Assembly (NCBI GenBank): GCA_937924905.1
Contig: CALDUK010000013.1
Coordinates: 1-33,208, forward strand
Direction: 5' to 3'
Length of the DNA: 33,208 bases
Origin: an uncultured Paracoccaceae bacterium
GTDB taxonomy: Bacteria > Pseudomonadota > Alphaproteobacteria > Rhodobacterales > Rhodobacteraceae
The notes under the pieces are model-generated. The model had not been told where the DNA came from. It saw nothing but the letters and a program-made list of their open reading frames with translations, and searched no databases. The position numbers were made by a program, and so were the translations under genes. Below are positions 15,345 through 22,268 of this stretch, one piece after another (within the stretch, counting starts at the first letter, position 1; each line of letters begins with the position of its first letter).

Positions 15345-17051
15345 ATGCGTATTTCCAGACTGACGTTTGTCTTGGCTTTGGCCATGGGGTTGCAGGCAGG
15401 GCCGTCTTTGGCGGATTCCGGCAGTTATCTTGCTGCCCGCGCCGCCATGGTCGACAACGACTACCGCGAAGCAGCGCAGTATTATTCGCGCGCTTTGGTA
15501 CGCGACCCCGGCAATCTGGCGCTTCTTGAAAGCGCGGCGACGGCGTATCTGGGATTGGGCGATCTGGACCGGTCATCCGAAATTGCACGGCGTCTGGTTG
15601 CGGCTGGCGGAACCGGCCAGCTGAGTGGTCTGATCCTGATGGGCGCCAATGCGAAGGACGGCGATTGGGACGAGTTGCGCGCGAACCTGGATGCGGGCCT
15701 GACCGTTGGGCCGTTGTTTGACGGTTTGGTGCGCGCTTGGTCGCTGGTCGGGTCGGGCAATATGACGGGCGCGCTGGAAGCGTTTGACACGGTCTCGGAA
15801 AATGCGGGCGTCGAGGCCTTTGGGCTGTATCACAAGGCCCTTGCCCTTGGGTCGGTCGGTGATTTTGAAGGTGCCGCCGAAATTTTGTCGGGGGGCACCG
15901 GAACCACGCTGCGCCTGTCGCGACGGGGCATCGTGGCCTATGCCGAGGTGTTAAGCCAGTTGGAACGCAATGCTGAAGCATTGGATTTGATTCAGCAGAG
16001 TTTTGGCACATCGCTGGACCCCTATCTTGAAGACCTTCGCATGCGGCTTGAGGCCAGCGAAACGCTGCCTTTCAACACGGTGACCTCGCCCAAAGACGGT
16101 GTGGCCGAGGTGTATTATTCCATCGCCAACGCGCTGAGAACCGAGGCTCAACCGGCCTATACGCTTTTGTATGGGCGGATGGCCGCAGGTTTGCGCGAAG
16201 GTCACATTGATGCGTTGCTTTTGAACGCAGAACTTTTGGAAACGCTGCGCCGCTATGATCTGGCGACCGACACGTATGACAAAGTGCCACGCGATGATCC
16301 GTTTTATCACGCGGCTGAACTGGGGCGCGCCGATGCGCTGCGCCGTCAGGGACGCGAAGATGCGGCGGTCGAAGTGTTGAAACAACTGGCCGAAAGCCAT
16401 GGCGAACTGCCGCTTGTGCATGTCACATTGGCCGATGCGCTGCGCGGGATGGAACGGTTTGACGAAGCGCTGGAGCCTTACAACATGGCTTTGTCGTTGA
16501 TTGAAACCCCCGAAGAGCGCCATTGGGTTGTCTATTTCTCGCGCGCGATTGTGTACGAGCGGACCAAACAGTGGGAACAGGCCGAAGCGGATTTTCGCAA
16601 AGCGCTGGAACTGCGCCCGGATCAGCCGCAGGTGCTGAATTATCTGGGCTATTCCTTTCTGGAAATGCAGACCAATTACGATGAAGCGCTGGCCATGATC
16701 GAACGTGCGGTCGAGCTGGAGCCTGAATCCGGGTTCATCATCGATTCTCTCGGTTGGGGTCTGTTCCGGCTGGGCCGCTATGAGGAAGCGGTGGGGCATA
16801 TGGAAAACGCCGTCGAGAAGATGCCGATTGATCCCATCGTGAACGATCATCTGGGCGATGTGTATTGGGCCGTCGGCCGTTACCGCGAGGCGGAATTTCA
16901 ATGGCACCGCGCCTTGTCCTTTGTCACCGATGACACGGATCTGAACGATATCGACCCTGACCGCATCCGCCGCAAGCTGGAGGTCGGGTTGTATCAGGTG
17001 CTGGAAGAAGAAGGCGCCGAACCTCTGCGAGTGGTGAATGACGACGGTTAA
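15345..17051 (+). CDS. Exported tetratricopeptide-repeat protein
   Basis: A 568-residue protein with a signal peptide (MRISRLTFVLALAMGLQAG, cleavage likely after SLA or LAD) followed by TPR repeats along most of its length. Clear units start at about residues 25 (AARAAMVDNDYREAAQYYSRAL), 350-390 (ADALRGMERFDEALEPYNMAL), 400-430 (YERTKQWEQAEADFRKALEL) and 440-520 (YLGYSFLEMQTNYDEALAMIERA, SLGWGLFRLGRYEEAVGHMENA). Such proteins act as periplasmic or outer-membrane-associated scaffolds; the partner here is unknown. AAAAGG precedes ATG 15345. Its 3' end overlaps ispE by 14 bases, so the two genes are co-transcribed and probably translationally coupled, although no functional link is obvious. Confidence 0.9.
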   Translation: MRISRLTFVLALAMGLQAGPSLADSGSYLAARAAMVDNDYREAAQYYSRALVRDPGNLALLESAATAYLGLGDLDRSSEIARRLVAAGGTGQLSGLILMGANAKDGDWDELRANLDAGLTVGPLFDGLVRAWSLVGSGNMTGALEAFDTVSENAGVEAFGLYHKALALGSVGDFEGAAEILSGGTGTTLRLSRRGIVAYAEVLSQLERNAEALDLIQQSFGTSLDPYLEDLRMRLEASETLPFNTVTSPKDGVAEVYYSIANALRTEAQPAYTLLYGRMAAGLREGHIDALLLNAELLETLRRYDLATDTYDKVPRDDPFYHAAELGRADALRRQGREDAAVEVLKQLAESHGELPLVHVTLADALRGMERFDEALEPYNMALSLIETPEERHWVVYFSRAIVYERTKQWEQAEADFRKALELRPDQPQVLNYLGYSFLEMQTNYDEALAMIERAVELEPESGFIIDSLGWGLFRLGRYEEAVGHMENAVEKMPIDPIVNDHLGDVYWAVGRYREAEFQWHRALSFVTDDTDLNDIDPDRIRRKLEVGLYQVLEEEGAEPLRVVNDDG

Positions 17052-17916
17052 GGTCTTTGCGCCAGCGAAGATCAATCTGACGCTTCACGTCACCGGTCGC
17101 CGGGACGATGGGTATCACCTGCTAGACAGTCTTGTGGCGTTCGTTGACACAGGCGACCAAGTGGCTGTCACGCCTGCCGATGCGCTTTCGCTAAGGCTGT
17201 CGGGCCCGTTCGCGCATCAAGTTCCAACAGGTGATGACAATCTCGTGCTGCGCGCGGCGCGTCTTTTGGGCGGCGGGCCGGGGGCCGAGATTGAGTTGAT
17301 CAAGCAGCTTCCTGTGTCCGCCGGTGTCGGCGGTGGTTCGGCGGATGCGGCCGCAACCATCCGGGCGCTTTGTGCATTGTGGGACAAGCCCTGGCCCGAC
17401 GCGCACGAACTCGCGCTGCTTGGTGCGGATATTCCAGTGTGTATGGCAAGCGGATTGACCCGCATGCAGGGGGTGGGCGAAGAACTGACCCCGCTTGGGT
17501 CAACCCCCGCCTTTCATGTCGTGCTGATCAACCCCGGCGTTGCCGTTCCGACACAAGACGTCTTTCGCGCGCTGTCCAGCAAGACGAACGCGCCGATGCA
17601 TGCGTTTCGGGCACGCCCCGGTGATCCGGGCAGCTATGAGGATTGGCTGACTTGGCTGGCCACGCAACGCAACGATCTTGAAGCGCCAGCGATTGCCGAC
17701 TTTCCAGTTATTGGAAATGTGCTGGACGCGTTGCGTGGGCTGGATGGGTGTCGTTTGGCTAGAATGTCAGGGTCGGGTGCGACCTGCTTTGGCCTGTTTC
17801 AAACAGTCCCGAACGTCCGCAGGCTGGTCGAAGAGCACCCTGATTGGTGGGTCGAAAAAGCCAGGGGCTGGCCCGTACCGTTCGGGGATGATGACGCGGC
17901 GTCTGGCGCTAATTGA
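17038..17916 (+). CDS. ispE: 4-diphosphocytidyl-2-C-methyl-D-erythritol kinase (IspE)
   Basis: ATP-dependent GHMP kinase of the MEP isoprenoid pathway, phosphorylating CDP-methylerythritol at the 2-hydroxyl. It has 292 residues. Lys11 and Asn13 lie in VFAPAKINLTLHV; the ATP-binding glycine-rich motif LPVSAGVGGGSADAA spans about 91-105; the catalytic Asp is in LLGADIPVCM; the C-terminal GHMP motif is RMSGSGATCFGLF. ATG 17038 lies inside the end of the TPR gene (14-base overlap). The 3' end overlaps the convergent prenyl synthase gene by eight bases. The MEP products feed the prenyl synthase encoded next door. Confidence 0.96.
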   Translation: MTTVKVFAPAKINLTLHVTGRRDDGYHLLDSLVAFVDTGDQVAVTPADALSLRLSGPFAHQVPTGDDNLVLRAARLLGGGPGAEIELIKQLPVSAGVGGGSADAAATIRALCALWDKPWPDAHELALLGADIPVCMASGLTRMQGVGEELTPLGSTPAFHVVLINPGVAVPTQDVFRALSSKTNAPMHAFRARPGDPGSYEDWLTWLATQRNDLEAPAIADFPVIGNVLDALRGLDGCRLARMSGSGATCFGLFQTVPNVRRLVEEHPDWWVEKARGWPVPFGDDDAASGAN

Positions 17917-18913
17917 TCCGCGCGACCACGTAGTCGGCCAGATCGCGCAACATGTCTTTCAACGCATGGTCCGGCAAAGCATCCAACGCGTCTTTTGCGG
18001 TTTTTGACCAGCCAAGCGCCTGGTCACGCGTGGCCGCCATCGTGCCATGACGCGCAATAATCGCCAGCGCCTGATCCAGATCACCGTCGCTTTGTTCGCC
18101 CTTTTCGATGGTCCGTTTCCAAAACGCGCGTTCGTCACCATCGGCTTTGGCCACAGCCTTGATCACCGGCAAGGTCAGCTTGCGTTCGCGGAAATCGTCG
18201 CCCAGATTTTTGCCGGTCGCCGTGGTGTCCCCACCGTAATCCAACAGATCGTCGGCAATCTGAAACGCAATCCCCAACGCGTCGCCATAGGCTCGCAATG
18301 CGTTGACCTGTGCTGTCGACGCGTCGGCGATCACACCGCCGACTTCTGTGGCGGCGGCGAACAAGGCGGCGGTTTTGCCGCGCACGACTTTTAGATAGAT
18401 GTCTTCGGTTGTGTCCAGGTTGGCAGCCGCCGTCAGTTGCAAGACCTCGCCTTCGGCAATCGTTGCCGCGGCATCGGCCAGAATATCTAGAACCTGCAAC
18501 GATCCCGTCGCGGTCATCAACTGAAACGAACGGGCAAAAAGATAGTCGCCGACTAGCACCGATGATTTGTTGTCCCACAAAAGATTGGCTGTCGGACGGC
18601 CTCGCCGCTGTCCACTTTCGTCAACGACATCATCGTGAAGAAGCGTGGCTGTGTGAATAAATTCGACTGTGGCAGCCAGCTTGTGATGGTGGTCGCCTTG
18701 GTACCCGCACATCTGTGCGGCTGCCAGCGTCAGCATCGGGCGCACCCGCTTGCCACCGGCGTCGACCAGATGGGCGGTCACTTCGGGAATGCGGGGGGCA
18801 TGCGCGGATGCCATACGTTCGCGGATCAGAACATCAACCGCGGCCATGTCGGTTTGCAGGTATTTTGCCAACCGTTCATGCGGCTTTGCCGGTGCGTTCG
18901 TGTCCAAACCCAT
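17909..18913 (-). CDS. Long-chain trans-polyprenyl diphosphate synthase (IspB-like)
   Basis: Builds the polyprenyl side chain of ubiquinone by adding isopentenyl units to an allylic diphosphate. It has 334 residues from ATG 18913 (GTG one codon earlier is possible). GGKRVRPML (53-61) binds isopentenyl diphosphate; the first aspartate-rich motif DDVVD is at 94-98 and the second DDLLD at 221-225; the sequence between has FIHTATLLHDD and RGKTAALFAAATEVGG. In this lineage the product is usually decaprenyl diphosphate (Q10), but chain length cannot be read reliably from the residues alone. It is divergent from the DUF2007 gene across 55 bases and convergent with ispE. Confidence 0.93.
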   Translation of the reverse strand: MGLDTNAPAKPHERLAKYLQTDMAAVDVLIRERMASAHAPRIPEVTAHLVDAGGKRVRPMLTLAAAQMCGYQGDHHHKLAATVEFIHTATLLHDDVVDESGQRRGRPTANLLWDNKSSVLVGDYLFARSFQLMTATGSLQVLDILADAAATIAEGEVLQLTAAANLDTTEDIYLKVVRGKTAALFAAATEVGGVIADASTAQVNALRAYGDALGIAFQIADDLLDYGGDTTATGKNLGDDFRERKLTLPVIKAVAKADGDERAFWKRTIEKGEQSDGDLDQALAIIARHGTMAATRDQALGWSKTAKDALDALPDHALKDMLRDLADYVVARIN

Positions 18914-18968
18914 CACATGCCTGTCAGGTTGCTCGACAAACCCATCGTCTGCCGCTTAAGTCGTTCAC

Positions 18969-19184
18969 ATGAAAGAGCTTATGCGTACCAACGACCCAAC
19001 AGCCATTGCTTTTGCCAAAGCTCTGCTTGAGGGCGAGGATATAGACTGCTTCGAGATGGACGTCCATATGAGCGTCCTTGAAGGCTCGATCGGGGTGCTG
19101 CCGCGCCGTCTGATGGTGCGTGACGCAGACCATTTTCGTGCCAGCGCCGTGCTAAGAGACAACGGCCTGCTGGCCGACGAGTGA
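18969..19184 (+). CDS. DUF2007-family small protein
   Basis: A 71-residue acidic protein beginning MKELMRTNDPTAIAFAKALLEGEDIDCFEMDVHMSVLEGS in spirit of the DUF2007 family (short proteins with a GlnB-like or signal-transducing fold). The pattern of an N-terminal L-R-T-N-D stretch, a helix ending in LLEGEDI, and the segment LPRRLMVRDAD is characteristic. Its function is unknown. It is followed directly by a methyltransferase gene, the stop and next start overlapping in TGATG (19182-19186), so the two are coupled. The same order next to a polyprenyl synthase is, as I recall, common in Rhodobacterales. Confidence 0.82.
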   Translation: MKELMRTNDPTAIAFAKALLEGEDIDCFEMDVHMSVLEGSIGVLPRRLMVRDADHFRASAVLRDNGLLADE

Positions 19185-19933
19185 TGGAGACAACCTGTGA
19201 CGCGTTTCTGGGGGGGCGATTGCAGGTTTTGCAGCCGAAACATGGCTATCGCGCAGGCGCCGATCCGGTGTTTCTGGCCGCTTCCGTCGCGGCGCAACCC
19301 GGCGAAACTGTGCTGGAACTGGGCTGCGGCGTGGGGGTGGCACTTCTTTGCCTGAAAGCGCGCGTGGCTGACATTCAGGTCACGGGCATCGATATTCAAC
19401 CCGCCCTGATTGCCTTGGCCCAGCAAAATTTTGCCGAAAACGGGCACGCCGCGCATCTGACTGCGGGCGATTTGCAGGCCCTGCCACAAAGCATTCGGAC
19501 CGAAAGCTATGACCATGTGATGATGAACCCGCCGTTTTTTAACCGAAAATCCGGGCATCCGGCCATTGATCCCGGGCGGGAAACAGGGCGCGGCCTGACA
19601 GCGGAACTGTCCACATGGTTAGACACAGGGCTGAAACGGTTAAAGCCGGGCGGCTGTTTGCATCTGGTCAACCGCATCGACAGTTTGCCCGTATGTCTGG
19701 GGCATCTGGCCGAACGTATGGGCGATATCCATATTTTGCCGCTGGCACCCCGGGTCGGGCGGCCTGCAAAACTGTTTGTTTTAAAAGGGAAAAAAGGTGG
19801 GAAAAGCGGTGTGACGCTTTCTGCGCCTTTCATTTTGCACGACGGAACACGCCACGAAAAAGACGGCGACAGCTACTCGCAAAACGCGAAACAGGTTCTG
19901 CGCGAAGCGTACGCATTACCGCCCATGGATTAA
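19184..19933 (+). CDS. TrmN6-like SAM-dependent methyltransferase (tRNA1(Val) A37 N6 type)
   Basis: A 249-residue Rossmann-fold methyltransferase. The SAM-binding motif I is VLELGCGVGVALLCL (about 45-59), motif II ends in GIDIQPALIALAQQNF, and motif IV is MMNPPFF, the NPP(Y/F) signature of enzymes that methylate an exocyclic adenine nitrogen. The N-terminus (DAFLGGRLQVLQPKHGYRAGADPVFLAA) matches the YfiC/TrmN6 group, which modifies A37 of tRNA-Val. A basic tail with GKKGGKSG may aid RNA binding. ATG 19184 overlaps the preceding stop by one base; GTG 19181 is an alternative. An rRNA or protein-glutamine substrate is less likely, given the N-terminal pattern. Confidence 0.82.
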   Translation: METTCDAFLGGRLQVLQPKHGYRAGADPVFLAASVAAQPGETVLELGCGVGVALLCLKARVADIQVTGIDIQPALIALAQQNFAENGHAAHLTAGDLQALPQSIRTESYDHVMMNPPFFNRKSGHPAIDPGRETGRGLTAELSTWLDTGLKRLKPGGCLHLVNRIDSLPVCLGHLAERMGDIHILPLAPRVGRPAKLFVLKGKKGGKSGVTLSAPFILHDGTRHEKDGDSYSQNAKQVLREAYALPPMD

Positions 19934-20034
19934 TCAAGCGACAACCATTTGTCCCCAGCCTGCACTGTATGCGTGACACGAATCAAAATACGTGCTGCAC
20001 TTAATGTGTTGCCAACCATTTTAGGAGGACGACA

Positions 20035-20205
20035 ATGAGCTTGAGTTCACACCTTCAAGAACTCCGCAAGAAACACCAACATCTGTCTACCGAAGTCGAA
20101 CAGGCGCAGCGCTGCCCGGCTTTCGATGATCTTCAGATTTCAGCGCTCAAAAAACAAAAACTCAAACTTAAGGAAGAGATCGAGCGGCTTAGCCACCCCC
20201 ATTAG
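20035..20205 (+). CDS. DUF465 (YdcH-like) small protein, 56 residues
   Basis: Translation from ATG 20035 to TAG 20203-20205 gives MSLSSHLQELRKKHQHLS, then a short linker, then LQISALKKQKLKLKEEIERL and SHPH. The two-helix pattern with L-x-x-L-x-x-K-H at the start and I-x-x-L-K-K-x-K-L-x-L-K-E-E-I is the DUF465 signature. A near-perfect ribosome-binding site AGGAGG (20023-20028) lies six bases before the start. Members are short helical-hairpin proteins of unknown function, common in alphaproteobacteria. Its last 17 bases overlap the end of the convergent LysR-type gene. Confidence 0.88.
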   Translation: MSLSSHLQELRKKHQHLSTEVEQAQRCPAFDDLQISALKKQKLKLKEEIERLSHPH

Positions 20206-21139
20206 CGTCTTTTCCATCGGCAAATATTCTATCTGCCGACAAAGCGCGCAGGCTTTCAGCCTGCGCATCTATCCAGTCCATAAAGGCCGCAACATGTGGT
20301 CGCGTCTCGACCCCATGTGGACAGACGAGCCGATATTTTGAACTGGTTTTCAGCGACAGTTTGAACGGCATGACAAGACGACCGTCCGTCAACGCGCTTT
20401 CGGTCAATGACCCGCGCCCCATGATGGCTCCGGTGCCTGCAAGGGCAGCGCCAACCGCGTGATCGGCCTGATTGAACCGCGCGCCATGAATTTCGGGCGG
20501 CCGCAAGCCTGCGGCCCCGAACCAGGCGGCCCAGTCGATGCGTGGGTGCAGGGCGTCGGAAACCTCGTCCGACAACAGCGGAATATGGGTCAGATCTTCG
20601 GGCGTCGTGACCTTGCGGGCCAGCGCCGGTGACATCATTGGTGTCGCCCATTCATCGGCAAGGGCGCGCGAATACAGATCATCATCGGGGCGCGGCCCAA
20701 ACCGGATGGCAAGATCAACATCGTCCCGGTTGAAATCCATCACTTTCAGGCTGGCTGAGAACCGCAATTCGATCTCTGGATGTTCCGTCGCAAAGGAAAA
20801 AAGACGCGGTGCCAGCCAAAGTGCTGTAAAGGCAGGCCCTGCGGTCACCGTCAGGATGTTCTGATCCGCAAAGCGCCGCGCGCGAGACCAGGCTGCACCA
20901 ATTTCGGTGAACCCCCCATGAAGACCGGGGGCCAGCAATGCGCCAATTTCAGTCAAGGTAACCGCGCGGTTCAGCCGGTGAAAAACAGGTTGGCCCAGAT
21001 GGTCTTCCAGCGCCTTGATCTGGAAAGAAAGCGCAGCGGGGGTTACGAACAGCTCGTCGGCTGCTTTTGCAAATGACATATGCCGCGCGGCGGCTTCAAA
21101 GGCGCGCAAAGCGGTCAGCGGGGGCAGGCGATCAGACAT
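20189..21139 (-). CDS. LysR-type regulator, GcvA-like
   Basis: A 316-residue DNA-binding regulator. The N-terminal winged helix-turn-helix (about 5-64) reads PPLTALRAFEAAARHMSF, AKAADELFVTPAALSFQIKA and LEDHLGQPVFHRLNR; the PPLxALRxFEAAARHxSF pattern is typical of the GcvA subgroup. The effector-binding domain follows, with LRFSASLKVMDFNRDDVDLAIRFG around residues 123-146. The target and ligand are unknown. The divergent 33-codon ORF and the dyad at 21140-21166 suggest it controls itself and perhaps that ORF. It ends ANGGG, and its stop lies inside the DUF465 gene on the other strand. Confidence 0.9.
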   Translation of the reverse strand: MSDRLPPLTALRAFEAAARHMSFAKAADELFVTPAALSFQIKALEDHLGQPVFHRLNRAVTLTEIGALLAPGLHGGFTEIGAAWSRARRFADQNILTVTAGPAFTALWLAPRLFSFATEHPEIELRFSASLKVMDFNRDDVDLAIRFGPRPDDDLYSRALADEWATPMMSPALARKVTTPEDLTHIPLLSDEVSDALHPRIDWAAWFGAAGLRPPEIHGARFNQADHAVGAALAGTGAIMGRGSLTESALTDGRLVMPFKLSLKTSSKYRLVCPHGVETRPHVAAFMDWIDAQAESLRALSADRIFADGKDANGGG

Positions 21140-21166
21140 CTTCAGTTAAGTAAAACTAATCTGAAG
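21140..21166. promoter_or_regulatory. Dyad upstream of the LysR-type gene, possible auto-operator
   Basis: CTTCAG (21140-21145) and CTGAAG (21161-21166) are inverted copies separated by 15 A/T-rich bases. The arms extend imperfectly as TTCAG-TTA and TAAT-CTGAA. The right arm includes ACTAAT, which resembles the CTAAT core bound by GcvA. The dyad directly abuts the regulator's start codon, overlapping its ribosome-binding region, and would also cover the 5' side of the divergent transcription unit. Confidence 0.45.
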
Positions 21167-21251
21167 TGGCGTAAAGTCTCGTTTGTGTGCTTGGACGTAT
21201 CGCCCCATATTCTCATCAAGTCAGAAATTCAAAAGCACCGGAGATTTCCAA

Positions 21252-21353
21252 ATGTATGAACCTACTGCAAATACCCGCACCCGCGACGCCCTTCGCACGG
21301 CGCACCAGCAACGCGCGCAAGCCTTCGCACGGATGTTTCGCGTTTTCCGCTGA
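21252..21353 (+). CDS. Possible 33-residue basic peptide
   Basis: An ORF from ATG 21252 to TGA 21351-21353 encodes MYEPTANTRTRDALRTAH followed by QQRAQAFARMFRVFR, an Arg/Ala-rich amphipathic helix with net positive charge. GGAG about nine bases upstream of the start supports translation. A perfect intrinsic terminator follows 24 bases after the stop, so the ORF nearly fills a short transcript divergent from the LysR gene. I recognise no family with certainty. It could be a small protein, a leader peptide, or an sRNA with a chance ORF. Confidence 0.5.
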   Translation: MYEPTANTRTRDALRTAHQQRAQAFARMFRVFR

Positions 21354-21376
21354 TCGGCGCAGAACGGCGGATGCAA

Positions 21377-21406
21377 AAAGGGCCGGTCCAGAAGGACCGG
21401 CCCTTT
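21377..21406. terminator. Bidirectional intrinsic terminator
   Basis: AAAGGGCCGGTCC (21377-21389), loop AGAA, GGACCGGCCCTTT (21394-21406): a perfect 13-pair stem. A-tract on the left and T-tract on the right allow it to end transcription from both directions, the 33-codon unit on the plus strand and phbB on the minus strand (stop at 21427). Confidence 0.9.
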
Positions 21407-21426
21407 GTCATTGGTAAACCCGGGTA

Positions 21427-22152
21427 CTAGACGAAGAACTGCGCCCCGTTGGCTGAGATTGTCGACCCGTTGATAAAGCCCGCGTCTTCGGATGCAAGAA
21501 ACGACACGCAACGCGCGATTTCTTCCGGCTCGCCCAAACGTCCTGCCGGGATTTGCGGGATGATTTTCGCGTTCAGAACGTCTTCGGGGATCGCACGCAC
21601 CATTTCGGTGCCGATATAGCCGGGGCAAACCGCGTTCGCCGTGATGCCCGCGCGGGCGCCTTCTTGCGCCAGTGATTTCACAATGCCCAGATCACCCGCC
21701 TTTGTGGCGGCATAGTTCACCTGACCAAACTGACCTTTCTGTCCGTTGATCGAACTGATCACGACAACACGACCGAATTTGCGTTCGCGCATGCCAGGCC
21801 AAACGGGATGAACCGTGTTGAACACCCCGGTCAGGTTGGTGGCGACAACTTCATTCCAGGCCTCTGGCGTCATCTTGTGAAACGGCGCGTCGCGGGTGAT
21901 GCCTGCATTTGCAATCACCGTATCGATCGGGCCCAGATCAGCCTCGACAGCGGCGATGCCCGACGCGGATGCGTCGTAATCCGCAACATTCCACTTATAG
22001 GTTTTGATGCCGGTTTCGGCGGTAAAGGCCGCAGCCTTTTCGTCATTGCCAGCATAGGTCGCAGCAACATCATAGCCGTCTGCTTTCAAGGCTTTTGAAA
22101 TCGCTTCACCGATCCCACGAGAGCCACCCGTTACAAGGGCCACACGTCCCAT
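21427..22152 (-). CDS. phbB: Acetoacetyl-CoA reductase (PhbB/PhaB)
   Basis: NADPH-dependent short-chain dehydrogenase that makes (R)-3-hydroxybutyryl-CoA for polyhydroxybutyrate. It has 241 residues from ATG 22152, with GGAGGA seven bases upstream. The cofactor motif TGGSRGIG is at 8-15, NAG at 82-84, and the catalytic residues Ser134, Tyr147 and Lys151 lie in VVISSINGQKG and NYAATKAG. The C-terminal GYIGTEMV and LASEDAGFINGSTISANGAQ are family-typical. An upstream in-frame start (22188) adds 12 unrelated residues and lacks this ribosome-binding site. It follows phbA on the same strand after a 116-base gap with two hairpins and a repeat element. Confidence 0.96.
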   Translation of the reverse strand: MGRVALVTGGSRGIGEAISKALKADGYDVAATYAGNDEKAAAFTAETGIKTYKWNVADYDASASGIAAVEADLGPIDTVIANAGITRDAPFHKMTPEAWNEVVATNLTGVFNTVHPVWPGMRERKFGRVVVISSINGQKGQFGQVNYAATKAGDLGIVKSLAQEGARAGITANAVCPGYIGTEMVRAIPEDVLNAKIIPQIPAGRLGEPEEIARCVSFLASEDAGFINGSTISANGAQFFV

Positions 22153-22187
22153 TGTCAGTCCTCCAGTTACATTCGTTGACCGGGTCA

Positions 22188-22211
22188 CCTTCTTTCTGGT
22201 GTAAATATCCC
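22188..22211 (-). repeat. Leader element copy 3 before phbB
   Basis: Read on the minus strand this is GGGATATTTACACC followed by AGAAAGAAGG, resembling the ureB and ureF leader elements in layout: a TATTT core, four to five variable bases, then a purine-rich CA-GA-AA block. As before ureF, a GC hairpin (22219-22238) lies directly upstream in the direction of transcription. The match is looser than between copies 1 and 2. Confidence 0.4.
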
Positions 22212-22218
22212 GGGGGGT

Positions 22219-22238
22219 GCGGGGGGCTGGCCCCCCGC
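22219..22238 (-). repeat. GC hairpin in the phbA-phbB gap
   Basis: GCGGGGGG (22219-22226), loop CTGG, CCCCCCGC (22231-22238): a perfect eight-pair stem. It has no following T-run on the minus strand, so RNA protection or processing between the two cistrons is more likely than termination. Confidence 0.6.
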
Positions 22239-22241
22239 GGG

Positions 22242-22260
22242 TCGCCGCCGAAGGCGGCGA
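22242..22260 (-). repeat. Second GC hairpin in the phbA-phbB gap
   Basis: TCGCCGCC (22242-22249), three-base loop GAA, GGCGGCGA (22253-22260): a perfect eight-pair stem four bases from the first hairpin and eight bases after the phbA stop. The pair could shield the phbA message from 3' exonucleases and give the two genes different expression levels. Confidence 0.6.
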
Positions 22261-22268
22261 AACGTCAC

